The notes under the pieces are model-generated. The model saw only the letters and a program-made list of their open reading frames with translations. It was not told the DNA's origin and ran no database searches. Positions 1-10,604 of a DNA stretch of 64,000 nucleotides are shown here, one piece after another. Made by a program: the position numbers and the translations under genes. Each line of letters opens with the position of its first letter. Positions within the stretch are counted from its first letter, which is position 1. This DNA comes from Orychophragmus violaceus (taxonomy: Eukaryota > Streptophyta > Magnoliopsida > Brassicales > Brassicaceae). The stretch lies in the NCBI GenBank assembly GCA_030180135.1, contig CM058239.1, forward strand, positions 46,635,270-46,699,269, in the 5' to 3' direction.

Positions 1-1042
1 TCCCACTGTTCTTCTTTGAAAGTAACTTCCCTTCTTAGAAAACAGAATGGGCGTAAAAGTAACAAGCCTTGGTTTCCCTAGGACAACCAGCGAAGTAGCA
101 CAACTACAAATACTCAGTAAAGACGAATTTGGATCGATTCCAATCCACATTTACATGGTGTCTTTCAACTGATATTGGTGGAACCTTTTCAGCGTAAACT
201 TAGATATTCTTAGAGCGTTATTCTTAAATAATATCATGGAAGATTCGTGTGACTCATCTTTAATCATTTCTAATAAGATCTGATTCTTTCTCACAGAAAC
301 ACCTTCAGGTTTTCAGGAGAAATGAGCTGTGAAACGATTTCACACTCATTTAGATGATCACATAATCAATGACTTAAGTATTCTCACTCGTGATCTAATC
401 CAGAGTCTTAATACTTCTGTCATTCAGATCCTATACTTCATTCTGGAACTCTTTCGACCATGTCAAAGAATTCCGACTTGTGTCTCATCAAATGAACACA
501 GTCACACTCACTGAAGTAATCAGTAGATACAATGAAGTACAGGAAATTTTTCTCTTGCATTACTGCTCATTGGGCCACATACATGAGTATGTTCCAGGTC
601 CAATAAGCCTTTGGGCCTTTCTCTAGCTCGGCTAAGATAGGCCCTTTACCTTTTGGTCCAGTAAACAGAATTCAAGTCTCATAAGATATTTTATCAAATG
701 AGCCCAACAGTCCATGACTATGGGATTTCTGAATCCGACTTACTCTATGTGACCAAGACTTTATGCCAAGAAAAATCAGGTTTAATTCATCAGATTTAAA
801 CCAATTCGGTATTTATGTTAAATCTAGGCACTCTTTGGTTTAAGATATAAAACCCATTCCATGAATAGGGTGCTACAATTAATATTTCATTAAGATCAAA
901 AGAACAAAACTTGTCTTTTATCAAAATGAAAAACATTCAAATTCTTACAAGAAAATGAAAGACAACTCTGCTTAAAGCAGGTACATTGTAGCAATTACTT
1001 AATACAAAACCAAGCCTCAAAGGGATCTATTAGTGAAAAACC
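1..1042 (-). pseudogene. Decayed copia pol (pre-integrase and integrase remnant)
   Basis: No long frame survives. The reverse strand matches 28442-29480 of copia-1 closely. Read in shifting frames there, pieces resemble the GAG-pre-integrase and integrase domains of plant copia pol, for example a stretch like YFI-STDYF followed by a run rich in H, K and E. Stops and frameshifts are shared between copies. The outermost part (1-110) carries the accgtgggagtaaaagta-type repeat seen three times in copia-1. It is nested in copia-0 and follows gag in transcription order. Confidence 0.65.
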
Positions 1043-2804
1043 CTACGGCTGAGGCAGCATCCCAAGCTCCTTCCAGACATGTAGTTTCACTTGCCCTTCC
1101 TTCAACGTTCTACTGTTGCTTAGGCTCTGCATATTATCACAAATATCAGTGCCACAACCAGTATCCAATACCTTTAAGGTAGAACTTGAAGTAATAACAT
1201 GAATACCTGAGGAAGTAGTCGCATACATCAACTTCAACTCCTCATCATCTTCCATGAATTTAATGCAATCTCTCTTCCAATGCCCTGTCTCCTTACAGTA
1301 GCAGCACTTACCAACGTAAGAGGTATCTGACTCGGGCTCAGAAGACACACGCTTGCCATGATTCAAAATTTGGACAACTTTGCCTTCACCCTTGTCAGCA
1401 TTAGGTTTATTAAACCTACCCTTCTCATTCATGAGATTATTCAGGGTACTCTTCACGTTTGGCTCAACTGTCTTGAGCATATCATGCAGTTCAGTCAGCG
1501 TCTTCGTTAAGCCTTTCTTGATATAGTTCCTTCTGAACTTATCATAGCTTGACGGCAGTGACTGTAGAATGATCTCAGTTGCCAATTCTTGGCTAACTGG
1601 ATAATCCAGTTTCCTCAGGTTATCAATGTAACCCATCATTTTACTGACATGAGGACTCACTGGATGATCATTTGGTAGCTTGCAGCTAGGCCACATACAT
1701 GAGTATGTTCCAGGTCCAATAAGCCTTTGGGCCTTTCTCTAGCTCGGCTAAGATAGGCCCTTTACCTTTTGGTCCAGTAAACAGAATTCAAGTCTCATAA
1801 GATATTTTATCAAATGAGCCCAACAGTCCATGACTATGGGATTTCTGAATCCGACTTACTCTATGTGACCAAGACTTTATGCCAAGAAAAATCAGGTTTA
1901 ATTCATCAGATTTAAACCAATTCGGTATTTATGTTAAATCTAGGCACTCTTTGGTTTAAGATATAAAACCCATTCCATGAATAGGGTGCTACAATTAATA
2001 TTTCATTAAGATCAAAAGAACAAAACTTGTCTTTTATCAAAATGAAAAACATTCAAATTCTTACAAGAAAATGAAAGACAACTCTGCTTAAAGCAGGTAC
2101 ATTGTAGCAATTACTTAATACAAAACCAAGCCTCAAAGGGATCTATTAGTGAAAAACCCTACGGCTGAGGCAGCATCCCAAGCTCCTTCCAGACATGTAG
2201 TTTCACTTGCCCTTCCTTCAACGTTCTACTCTTGCTTAGGCTCTGCATATTATCACAAATATCAGTGCCACAACCAGTATCCAATACCTTTAAGGTAGAA
2301 CTTGAAGTAATAACATGAATACCTGAGGAAGTAGTCGCATACATCAACTTCAACTCCTCATCATCTTCCATGAATTTAATGCAATCTCTCTTCCAATGCC
2401 CTGTCTCCTTACAGTAGCAGCACTTACCAACGTAAGAGGTATCTGACTCGGGCTCAGAAGACACACGCTTGCCATGATTCAAAATTTGAACAACTTTGCC
2501 TTCACCCTTGTCAGCATTAGGTTTATTAAACCTACCCTTCTCATTCATGAGATTATTCAGGGTACTCTTCACGTTTGGCTCAACTGTCTTGAGCATATCA
2601 TGCAGTTCAGTCAGCGTCTTCGTTAAGCCTTTCTTGATATAGTTCCTTCTGAACTTATCATAGCTTGACGGCAGTGACTGTAGAATGATCTCAGTTGCCA
2701 ATTCTTGGCAAACTGGATAATCCAGTTTCCTCAGGTTATCAATGTAACCCATCATTTTACTGACATGAGGACTCACTGGATGATCATTTGGTAGCTTGCA
2801 GCTA
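573..2804 (-). repeat. 1,116-bp direct tandem duplication inside copia-0
   Basis: Unit 1 is 573-1688 and unit 2 is 1689-2804, offset exactly 1,116 bp. The junction is visible at 1681-1692, where the gag text stops at gcagcta and jumps straight to ggccacatacatgag, the sequence that also begins unit 1. By eye the copies differ at only a few positions (such as 1131/2231 region G to C), so the duplication is recent. It duplicates decayed early pol plus the last about 215 codons of gag. Confidence 0.93.
1043..1696 (-). pseudogene. Truncated second copy of copia gag (C-terminal part)
   Basis: This 217-codon frame repeats the C-terminal two thirds of the intact gag at 2159-3178, including the CCHC zinc knuckle (CCYCKETGHWKRDC) and the start of the protease (VLDTGCGT). 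Its apparent N-terminus (MWPSCKLPNDHP) is an artefact of the duplication junction: the first residues come from decayed pol sequence. It has no initiation context of its own and would be translated only if an internal start were used. It is a by-product of the 1,116-bp tandem duplication rather than a gene. Confidence 0.85.
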
Positions 2805-3178
2805 GTGAGAGACTTAACCATCTGGTATCTCTCCACTCTTATCTGCTCCTGAAATTTCAATTTCAGGCTGCTGATCATCTCTATTGGCGACTCCATGTTC
2901 TCATATTGCTTCTGCAAGTCTGAGTCCATGGTAGCCAATATCAGACCACGCACATCTACCGCATCATTATAATGCTTATTCCAAGCATCATATACTGCAT
3001 GAGAAGCATTGGACCCGATCCTCACGGGGAGAGCTCTCTCAAGGACATAGTCCTTTCTCTCCTGTCTGAGAACTAGCCTCAGGTTCCGCGACCAAGTCAA
3101 GAAATTTGATCCGTTCAGCTTGTCCATCTCAAGGACAGACCGGATCGAGAAAGTGTTTTGATTGTTTGTGCTAGTCAT
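2159..3178 (-). CDS. Copia Gag polyprotein with truncated protease end
   Basis: Intact 339-residue Gag of a plant Ty1/copia element. The N-terminal half is the capsid-like gag-polypeptide (UBN2/DUF4219-like) region, with LNGSNFLTWSRNL near residues 21-33. The nucleocapsid zinc knuckle is C253-x2-C256-x4-H261-x4-C266. The frame then runs into the first residues of the retropepsin (LDTG, D300) and stops at 339 with no flap or second half, so no active protease is made. Start chosen at the ATG matching copia-1 Gag at 27422. It would form virus-like particles that package its own RNA. The intact gag beside a dead pol is the notable point. Confidence 0.92.
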   Translation of the reverse strand: MTSTNNQNTFSIRSVLEMDKLNGSNFLTWSRNLRLVLRQERKDYVLERALPVRIGSNASHAVYDAWNKHYNDAVDVRGLILATMDSDLQKQYENMESPIEMISSLKLKFQEQIRVERYQMVKSLTSCKLPNDHPVSPHVSKMMGYIDNLRKLDYPVCQELATEIILQSLPSSYDKFRRNYIKKGLTKTLTELHDMLKTVEPNVKSTLNNLMNEKGRFNKPNADKGEGKVVQILNHGKRVSSEPESDTSYVGKCCYCKETGHWKRDCIKFMEDDEELKLMYATTSSGIHVITSSSTLKVLDTGCGTDICDNMQSLSKSRTLKEGQVKLHVWKELGMLPQP

Positions 3179-3714
3179 AACTGAAAATTAAGATAAAAGG
3201 ATTTTAGTTAATATGTTCAATATGATTAATCTTGTATTATACTTAATATGATTAATCATGCATTATATTCAATAACCTAAGTTACCCTCAATAGAATATA
3301 ATGATTCCAAGATTCACATATAACTAAGATCAAAGTGGGCCACTGGCCGTCACCCAACCTTAGCTTATATCGGTAAGCCCTATGTCGGCTAATTATATCC
3401 GTGATATAACTCTTGGTTGTGAATCTGGGCCCGAGGCCCAATTCACTCTGATGTCTCAAGGCCCGGGACTCCCGATGGCCTAGTCAAGAAAACCAGACTA
3501 TACAGTCATGTAATCATTAATGTCTGGGACTCCCAATGACATTTATGAATCACAAACCGTCTTATCCACGCAAAAGTAGACACCCTCACACTGTAAGGCC
3601 ATGAATACAATTGAATGGGCTTCGACAGCTGACATAGCCTGGACAAGACATCCAACGCTTGATATTATTTGAGGTTCGTAGGTTTATTAAAATTTCATTC
3701 CCAAAATAGAAGAT

Positions 3715-3900
3715 TACTATCTCGGGAAACTTTCTATTTTTGGAAACCTACTATTTTTGGAAACTTTCTAAAATTGGAAACTTTCTAAAAACGGAAACTT
3801 TCTAACTTTAGAAATTTCTTAAAATCCAAAACCCGCAAATCCAGAAACTTCTTTTTAAGAAACTTTCTAATTTCAAAATTTCGGAAACTTTAATTTAAAA
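3715..3900 (-). repeat. A/T-rich minisatellite in copia leader
   Basis: About nine imperfect copies of a 17-18-bp unit of the form ggaaactttctaaaatt occur head to tail. The reverse complement is present at the same leader position in copia-1 (26690-26890). It is therefore a family trait, not a local expansion. Confidence 0.75.
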
Positions 3901-4299
3901 TCGACTTTATAATTTTATAAAATAAATTTTAAATTAATCTGAAGAAAGACTCAAATAATTGGCCCAATTGTTTTAACTTCTTGGCCCGAGGCCCAAGAAT
4001 TGGTCCATGTCCAAGACATGACCCAATTGTCCAATTAAATGACATAACCGGTCTGGTTCATTAAAATTGGTCTAACCAAATTTTAATTACTACGATGACC
4101 ACAATTGTCAACCGGTTATTTACTAAACCGGATTTTCTCAATTTATTTGGTCGAACCAAATCAAATTAGAAAATCCTGGTTTAGGCACAAAATCCAATAA
4201 TTCTTTCGACATTGGATTTCTTATCCCGGTTTAACCAGACTTAATAAATTTATTAAATCTGTTTATTAAACCAGAACGAATAATTTTTAATTAAGTTTT

Positions 4300-4670
4300 T
4301 AAACCGAACCGAACCGAATTGGTCACGAACCGAACCGAATTGGTCACGGCCGTGACCTAGCTCCTCGATCATGATCGACCAGCCGTAAAACGTGCGATCC
4401 AAGATCCACGATCGGGATGGCCGATCCTCACGCGATCGTCACGCGAGCTGGACGGGACGGTGTGCCGGATCGAGAGCTAGAGAGACGGGACGATCGACGA
4501 GCACAAGTCGTGCGATCATGACGCGATCGCTGTCGATTGGTCGACTCAACTCTCGCGGTCGGTCGGGACGTGAACGGATTCGATCCATGCGATCGTACCG
4601 ATCGGATCCTTGCGATCGATCTCGGCCGATCCATGTGATCGTGCTTGCGTCATCTCGCCGACCGTTCCAA
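4300..4670. repeat. CpG-rich GATCG-motif stretch in copia leader
   Basis: The stretch is dense in gatcg and cgatcg words and much richer in CpG than its surroundings. Three overlapping frames of 68-106 codons on both strands have arginine- and serine-rich translations typical of low-complexity DNA, so I treat them as chance. The matching stretch in copia-1 is 25900-26270, similar in composition but rearranged in detail. Confidence 0.7.
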
Positions 4671-4832
4671 CGCAATCCAAATCATATAGTTTGGGTTTTG
4701 CGATTTCATTAGTTTAGGTTTTCAATTCTTGTTGCTTAAGTGATTTCTCTTATCAGTAGTTGATTCAAAACACTTTTAAACAAGAAAAACAATCCTAAAC
4801 AAGAATCTAAACAAGAAAAACCAGAACCAATA

Positions 4833-4844
4833 GCTCTGATACCA
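4833..4844 (-). other. Primer-binding site (tRNA-Met) of copia-0
   Basis: The reverse complement of gctctgatacca is the standard TGGTATCAGAGC primer site, one base inside the LTR edge. It fixes the element orientation as minus. Confidence 0.9.
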
Positions 4845-4845
4845 C

Positions 4846-5449
4846 TGAAGGATGTTTTGGTTGTTAATCCTGATTCAATTTCCAGATTCAACAGTTCCTA
4901 AACATGCGGATCTAGGTTCTCTTGAATAGAAACAATAAGATCTCACCTTTTACCTGTTTATGCAACGGAAGGAGATAGAACAGGTCAGAGATCAGCAGAA
5001 CCACCAAGGGATGGATCCTCCAAAGGCTCACACACGCACGCTCGGGAATTGGCTGCTAGACCAGACAGAGAGGAGGCGCAGAGAGAGGCTGTGGGTGGCG
5101 CAAATGAGCTGAAGAATTAGAGAGCTTTTAGGTCAAGTTTTATTCATTAAAACTCCCTTTAGTTCTCATGGGCTTTTGGGCCCAATTCTCAGTTCTGATT
5201 AAATCCCTTGGATTTAATCAGGCCCTTTAGTCTCTCCAAGTACCGTAAATGCCTAGCACTTTTACCGTTAGCTTAGGCGTGTGACCCATATGGGATCATA
5301 TAATAAAGGCAATAAGTCCAAGACTTATAGATCATGAGCGGACTCTAGCAAGCCATCATGACCCCCAGCATTATATGACTTATGTCTGATCATTGACATA
5401 CTCTTACTTTCTAGAGACAGTACCGAGATTACTGGACACAATTCCAACA
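4846..5449 (-). repeat. 5' LTR of copia-0
   Basis: On the minus strand it starts TGTTGGAATTGTGTCC and ends ...CCTTCA, adjacent to the primer site. At 604 bp it aligns by eye with the 636-bp LTRs of copia-1, mainly over the first 150 bases and around the gcaacggaagg block. The right flank (5450 on) belongs to an older LTR element into which copia-0 inserted. Confidence 0.88.
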
Positions 5450-5623
5450 ATATGAGCCTAGATTAACTGAAGTTGAACCAATGGACTCTCGGTCGTCCAT
5501 GCTGATGTTGCCCATCCTATCGTCGTAACCACACACACACATCAATCCTCCTAGGACAACTCTGCACTGTGACTGCACCAAACACAAAACCGTTAGTACA
5601 ATCCTAGCAAATTTCCTATCTTA

Positions 5624-5638
5624 CCCCCCCCCCCCCCC
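5624..5638. repeat. Poly-C tract, 15 bases
   Basis: An uninterrupted run of 15 C in the internal part of the older LTR element. This length is unusual for plant DNA and prone to assembly length error. Confidence 0.95.
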
Positions 5639-6894
5639 GGTTTGACGGACGCGACTCGAATTCCTAATGGTTGCATCGGCGACACATTTCGACTCCTTAA
5701 AACATTGAAAACTTTGAAAAAATTGGAATTTTCAAATCCATGACGAACCATGCTCTGATACCACCTTTTGTAACGCCCCCTTCCCGTTTTCTGCTGACCG
5801 ATGAGCTGACCGGCCAACAATCAAACAAGAACATGACCGATCGAACCCGAGCAGTCATACGAGAAGAGTTTGTCACAATACGAGGCTTTCCAACCCGTAC
5901 CGCTTCCACGAGTTGTGTTCGGTTCGGACAAAACCGTGTATCAGGGAATTATTCCGTTTTTATTACTTTAAAAATATGAAATCTTATTCATAACAATATA
6001 CGGTTTTACACAAAACATTTAACTGGATCCAAACAAAATCTGAAAACCGAAATTAAGTCAAAATGCTTACAAACCCTAGCCCAAAGCCAACCCAAGACTA
6101 CTCCGAGTGTCTTATGCGTCCGCTGAGCTATGCCAAACCTGAAAAATACAAAAGAGTCTAATGAGTAATCTAAGATTACCCAGTGAGACGGCTCCTAACT
6201 AAAGGCTGCTAATAATCTAACAATCCCACCCAAACCCAAAATAATAATCAAATATAATAGCTGATCACGTGCTACCAAGACGTAATGAGCTTCACAACAC
6301 ACAAGCATTCAAATAACAACACAATCATCAATGAAGGGAATCGAGAACACTGCGGCACATGTTCTCGATTAGACTCGATCTATCTATCGCGGCACTACAC
6401 AACTCGACACCATCTATGCCCACTTTGCGAACTCGGTGACTTCCACGGGAACACTTAGCTGCTGCCAAGGTAGCTAAAACCTCCCATGACTCCAAGCCAA
6501 TAACACGAAGTCCAACGGCTAGGACACCATTCTCCGTCCGTCGATACGCGGTGACTCAAGTTAACCCCGGCAACCCGAGTTTCCATGCATTCTGGCCGTA
6601 GGACGCGACCCCATAATCTCCGGACCACACACCTACAGACGTCACTCCATAGGTTAACACCTGCCAGAACTACTACCTAAGGTACGTGAACTGACCAGGT
6701 TCTCAACTCGCGAGGATCCAATCTGGCAGGAAGTACCGCAACGCCATTTCTAGACTTGCGGGATCTAACGCACCCTATAGAGTCCTAATAACAGCAATGT
6801 AAACAAGCAGACTCACTAATACTCTGACCGACAAGGTCAAATAGAAACACTATCTTAATCCCCAATACATCCCGCAAGTTCTATCACCAACTTC

Positions 6895-7090
6895 CACATC
6901 ACCCAAACTTACTCGGTCCTGCACCAGAGTAAGTATCTACCAGTACAGTCTACTCGGTCCAACACCGAAGTAGATAAACAAGCAAGCAATCAGTCTACTC
7001 GGCCCAAAACCGAAGTAGATACACAATCACACAAACAATCAACAGTCTACTCATCCCAATACCGAAGTAGATACACAATCACACAATCAA
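6895..7090. repeat. Tandem hairpin-capable repeat in LTR remnant
   Basis: Four imperfect units, at about 6908, 6949, 7002 and 7048, each contain tctactcgg, a short spacer, then ccgaagtaga. These two arms are near reverse complements, so every unit could fold as a small stem-loop. Units are separated by runs such as cacaatcacacaa. Confidence 0.7.
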
Positions 7091-7407
7091 TAATCACAAC
7101 ATCACACAAACAATTATCTAGGTTTATTAGTCTTTTAATATTTCCTTAACCTTTACTCATTCAATCCGCTACCTTGGGATTAGTGGATTACTAATCTTGT
7201 AGACGGTCAATCAATCACACCACTTCTCTTACTTATCCCTTCCTAAGTATCTTTTAATACGTCCTCGATCTGTCAGTTTAGAGTTAGTAAGATTACTAAC
7301 TCTCCAGATGTTCCAACTTCAGGGCGAGAATTACCATCAAATGGGTAGTTTGAGACCAAAAGAAGGCGAGCCACCAAAATTTTCATAGCTTTATATTATT
7401 GACACTC

Positions 7408-8578
7408 TGATAGTCTCAAATTTTTATCCTATTCTACTGCAAGTGTACAGTGATGCGAATGTAGTACTTAGGGTATCGAATCCACAAGGACTCTAGTTTC
7501 ACGCGATAGATTATGAGAAGTCGAATTAAGCTAAGCGAAGCAGTTTGTAAAATAGTAAACAAGACAGCAAGTAAACGAATGAAGTGAGATGAATGTAAGC
7601 AATTAACAAAGGCGTCAGGTTTCAGGAAGTTCTCAGGAAATCGGGAAATCAGATAACAGACAATTATGATTCAATATATTAGCGTTCTTGAACTAGAATC
7701 ATAGAAGTAAAACTAACCAGCTCTCGCTGCGATAATTATCTATGTCTAACAACCTAGCAATCCAACTCTCGTTGCGAATCCTAGAGTTCTAAACATGCAT
7801 TAATTCTAAGTTCGTTCGTTCACAATTCTTCTAGACCAAATCTCTTTGCGAATAGACAAATTGCTCATCTAAATCCTTTCTAGCTAATTAACCAACTCTC
7901 GTTGTGAAAATCAACATGATATCAATAATCTAAATGACCAGTTCAGATTAAGCGTTAAGAACGATTTTAGATGAAGAACTAGAAGATGAATCCCAATTAA
8001 CCAGTTAATCTAAGATTCCTTCAAATCCCTAACGAGAATTCCTTAACCTAACAAGAGATCTACTCAGACATATCAATCATCACAAAGACATAGTCAAAAT
8101 AGATATCATATATAAAACCAAAAGAGTAAGAATAGGGGTTCGAAATCAAGTCTCTTTCGAGAACAAAACCAGCCCCAAATCTCCTAATCTCCGATCAAAG
8201 AAAGCTTAGACTAACAAATGGCTGTAAAACCTAATTAAAAGCTAAAACACAATTTGGGTCACTTTGTAATTATGAGAAACTTCTGTGCTAATTTGCAGAT
8301 TCTTCAAAGTCTTCATTAATCGGTCAAAATCTTCTGCCCGCGAGACGTGTCGACCGACACCTGAGTGGTGTCGATCAACACCGAAGCCAGACGATCATAT
8401 CAACTCTTCTGCAATCGCATGAATGCTCTATAAAGCTCCAGAATGCGCCATAATATCCAAGTAAGCTTCATACGTGGTGAAACCTGTAAGGTACCTGAAA
8501 GGAGTCGAAAGACTCTATAAAAGACTCGATTATGTACATATATCATGGCCCAAAACACCTAAAAACCATGATATATCA
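7408..8578 (-). repeat. 3' LTR of gypsy-1
   Basis: 1,171 bp, bounded by tgatag and atatca, i.e. TG...CA on the minus strand. It carries a paired TCGATCGA-type motif at 8347-8381 and the conserved gtatcgaatccacaaggact block also found in the gypsy-2 LTR. Confidence 0.92.
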
Positions 8579-8593
8579 ACTCCCCCACACTTA
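8579..8593 (-). other. Polypurine tract of gypsy-1
   Basis: On the minus strand this reads taagtgtgggggagt, directly abutting the 3' LTR. It would prime plus-strand synthesis. Gypsy-2 has the same tract at 59470-59484. Confidence 0.85.
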
Positions 8594-9499
8594 TATCTTG
8601 CTTTCCCTCAAGCAAGTAAAGAACCAAAGCATAAGAAAGAGGTTTGAAAACGCAGAAAATCATTTCGTCCTAGGAACTTTCGCATTCACATTCACTTAGT
8701 AAGGCACTGAAAACTTTCCTGCAGATGTCAAGACCACAATATACTTCCCTCACACTTAGAAACTGTCCCAAGTAAACTCCACAATCAAGTTAGGATATTC
8801 AAGTTCACAACACTAACCTATGTATACAATTAAGTGTTGTCTTACAGAGGGAGTATCGATCAGAGGACACAGACTCAACTCATTCAGTTCATGACCACCA
8901 AAATTGAACATGATCCAAATTAGTTGTGTTACTCACACAAAATCTCCAATGTCAGCACTGTCAGATCACTCAGAAGCAAGTCAAAAGCAAAAAGATATAT
9001 ATAACAGAGTTCCAAAAGTTCAACCCAAAAGAAACATGACAAACTGACTCAAACAAAATCAAATCTGACTTAAGAAAAGTGAAAAGGAAAAGAAAATAAA
9101 ACTCAGGGAAATGCTAGGATCACGGAGGAACAAAGAATCATAATCATCGTCGTCTCCCCCTAGTGGTGTAGGTGATCTCTGACATCTGCGACCGTTCGAA
9201 GGACAAGTGCATGTGCAGCTGAAAGCTCTAGCAATGCCACCCCAAAGCGATCGAACTGTGTTTACCAGATACATCATGTGTGAATCTGCATCGTAGCCAG
9301 TGGTGGAGGAGCATCCAGTGGAAGAACCCAGTGCGGATGTGGATGTGCAACAGGGTCATGAGCAGTCTCGTCCTCAGCAGGCGTAGGAGAAGCCTGGGAA
9401 GAAGCTCATCTGCGGGAATGAGCAGGAGGTGCATGTCTCTATTCTCTCGGATCATGTCTGAAATGCAAGTCGTCCTGAGTATCTATCGAGGCAATGCAG
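8594..9499 (-). other. Non-coding 3' region of gypsy-1
   Basis: Apart from short frames (such as 9059-9277) with no recognisable similarity, nothing coding is seen. It aligns loosely with the 3' region of gypsy-2 (59485-59720) through the leading ctttccctcaagcaa block. Confidence 0.6.
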
Positions 9500-10604
9500 C
9501 ATATGGAAGCTGAACTACGTGATCCTCCACGCCATCTCTGTAGCACCAAACCAATCATGTTTTCAGCCAGCTCGCACTCAACAAGTGTGACTCATCAATC
9601 TCAGTGAATGTATGCTTGCATGTATACTCGTCTAGCGGTATCCTGAAATGCTAGAATATAGGTGTCAGAAGACTGCCCACTGACTTTGTCTTGATTTTCC
9701 CAGAACCTCTGAATGGCTTCGCTTGTAGCGAGACCATATGCTCTGCAAACACCTCACCCAGGTTGGTCCTCTCATAGGGACCATTGTGCTCATACTCATG
9801 GGAACACAGATGTCCCACTGCTGGATGAAGTAGTACCAGCTCCTGCATCCTCATCTTTTTTGGCTCCATATTGCACAAGAGAGTAGTAGCTAAGACGCGT
9901 ACGACATACCTCAGCACTGGATGTCGTAGATCTTTCATCTTCGCTTCCTTGGAGAAGTAGGCGGTAGAACCGAAGTTACCCCAGAATATCTCGAGATCAG
10001 GGAATCTCTTTGGAAGTGTAGCTCGTGTGTGGTCCTTCTTGAAGCCATAGATAGCACATAGATCTCGCAGTGGCAGCCTCTATCTCCTGCCATATATCAT
10101 GAAGCACAAATGACCCTCCTGCGCATTCTTGGCGTTCTCATATTTGTATGTGACTCGCACTGTGGCCATAAACTGACGTACCAACTCCGGGTACAGAGCA
10201 TAGCGGATATAAGGCATGGTCCCTAGACCCATCCTCCTCAAGCATAGCAGTACCTGCTCTCGCATACCAGTCATCCTCAGAAAGTCATGGCTTACCAACT
10301 TCGTGGGCTCGATCTCAACATCTCACCACCCATTGTACAACAGAGTGTCATACTCATCCCAGGTGTCCAATACCTCTCTGTGCAAAAAATCGTGACTTAT
10401 CAGTACCTGCCTGGCTGGCATACCCCACTCCTTCTCTGTAAGTATCTTCTCCTTTTCTCCTCTGGGCCACGGGTGTGTCGGGAACTCTACAGGTAACTGT
10501 GGAGAACCCGAAGGAGACTGAGGAGTCATAGGTGGAGGTGGCTCTGGTGGTGCTGACCTAGGTGAACTTGCTTCGTCCGTGCGGGTCTTCGTCCTACGAG
10601 GCAT
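9500..10604 (-). pseudogene. ATHILA ORF-1-like protein, broken into three frames
   Basis: Three consecutive minus-strand frames (10604-10323, 10298-10080, 9938-9651) read as one protein interrupted by stops or shifts. It starts MPRRTKTRTDEASS with a proline/serine-rich head. It continues through a segment containing YRLPLRDLCAIYGF and RHPVLRYVVRVLATTLL, which resembles the ATHILA ORF-1 family of Brassicaceae gypsy elements. The role of that family is not established. Here it lies 3' of gag-protease, the position where Athila elements carry an extra or env-like ORF. I see no signal peptide or clear membrane segment. Assignment is by recalled family pattern only. Confidence 0.55.

Larger units (their letters stand above)
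3179..4832 (-). other. Untranslated leader of copia-0
   Basis: Between the primer site and gag there is about 1.65 kb without a convincing gene. It contains an A/T-rich minisatellite (3715-3900) and a CpG-rich stretch (4300-4670). The leader of copia-1 (25746-27421) has the same layout. A 60-codon frame here (3277-3459) is partly kept in copia-1 as a 67-codon frame, but nothing else marks it as coding. Confidence 0.75.
1..5449 (-). mobile_element. Ty1/copia LTR retrotransposon copia-0, 3' end outside window
   Basis: Minus-strand copia element. Its 5' LTR is 4846-5449, the tRNA-Met primer site is 4833-4844, a long leader runs to 3179, and an intact gag ORF spans 2159-3178. Downstream (towards position 1) the pol region is present only as decayed sequence, and the 3' LTR lies left of the window. 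The same family recurs on the plus strand as copia-1 (25096-32487) with matching LTR, leader, gag and decayed pol. A tandem duplication of the gag end and early pol (573-2804) is private to this copy. The target duplication cannot be tested because one end is missing. Confidence 0.9.
5450..7407 (-). mobile_element. Remnant of a tRNA-Met-primed LTR element (LTR about 5769-7100)
   Basis: The short internal piece 5450-5768 contains a primer site (5752-5763, reverse complement TGGTATCAGAGC) followed by an LTR edge reading tgtaacgccccc at 5769. That terminus resembles LTR ends of large gypsy/LARD elements. The far LTR end is not clear: 7100-7407 has no matching ...gttaca end and may be LTR or Helitron sequence. 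No coding frame survives. Copia-0 inserted at 5449 and gypsy-1 starts at 7408. Confidence 0.6.

Noticed and set aside
3277..3459. 60-codon leader frame partly shared by copia-0 and copia-1 (27141-27344)
   Set aside because: The two copies are near-identical DNA, so a shared short frame is expected. There is no initiation context or known motif.
5752..5763. tRNA gene fragments suggested by tggtatcagagc and similar sequences
   Set aside because: These are retrotransposon primer-binding sites next to LTR edges. No cloverleaf sequence surrounds them.
6895..7090. Possible CRISPR-like array
   Set aside because: Only four imperfect units with repetitive spacers in plant DNA. It is an LTR minisatellite.
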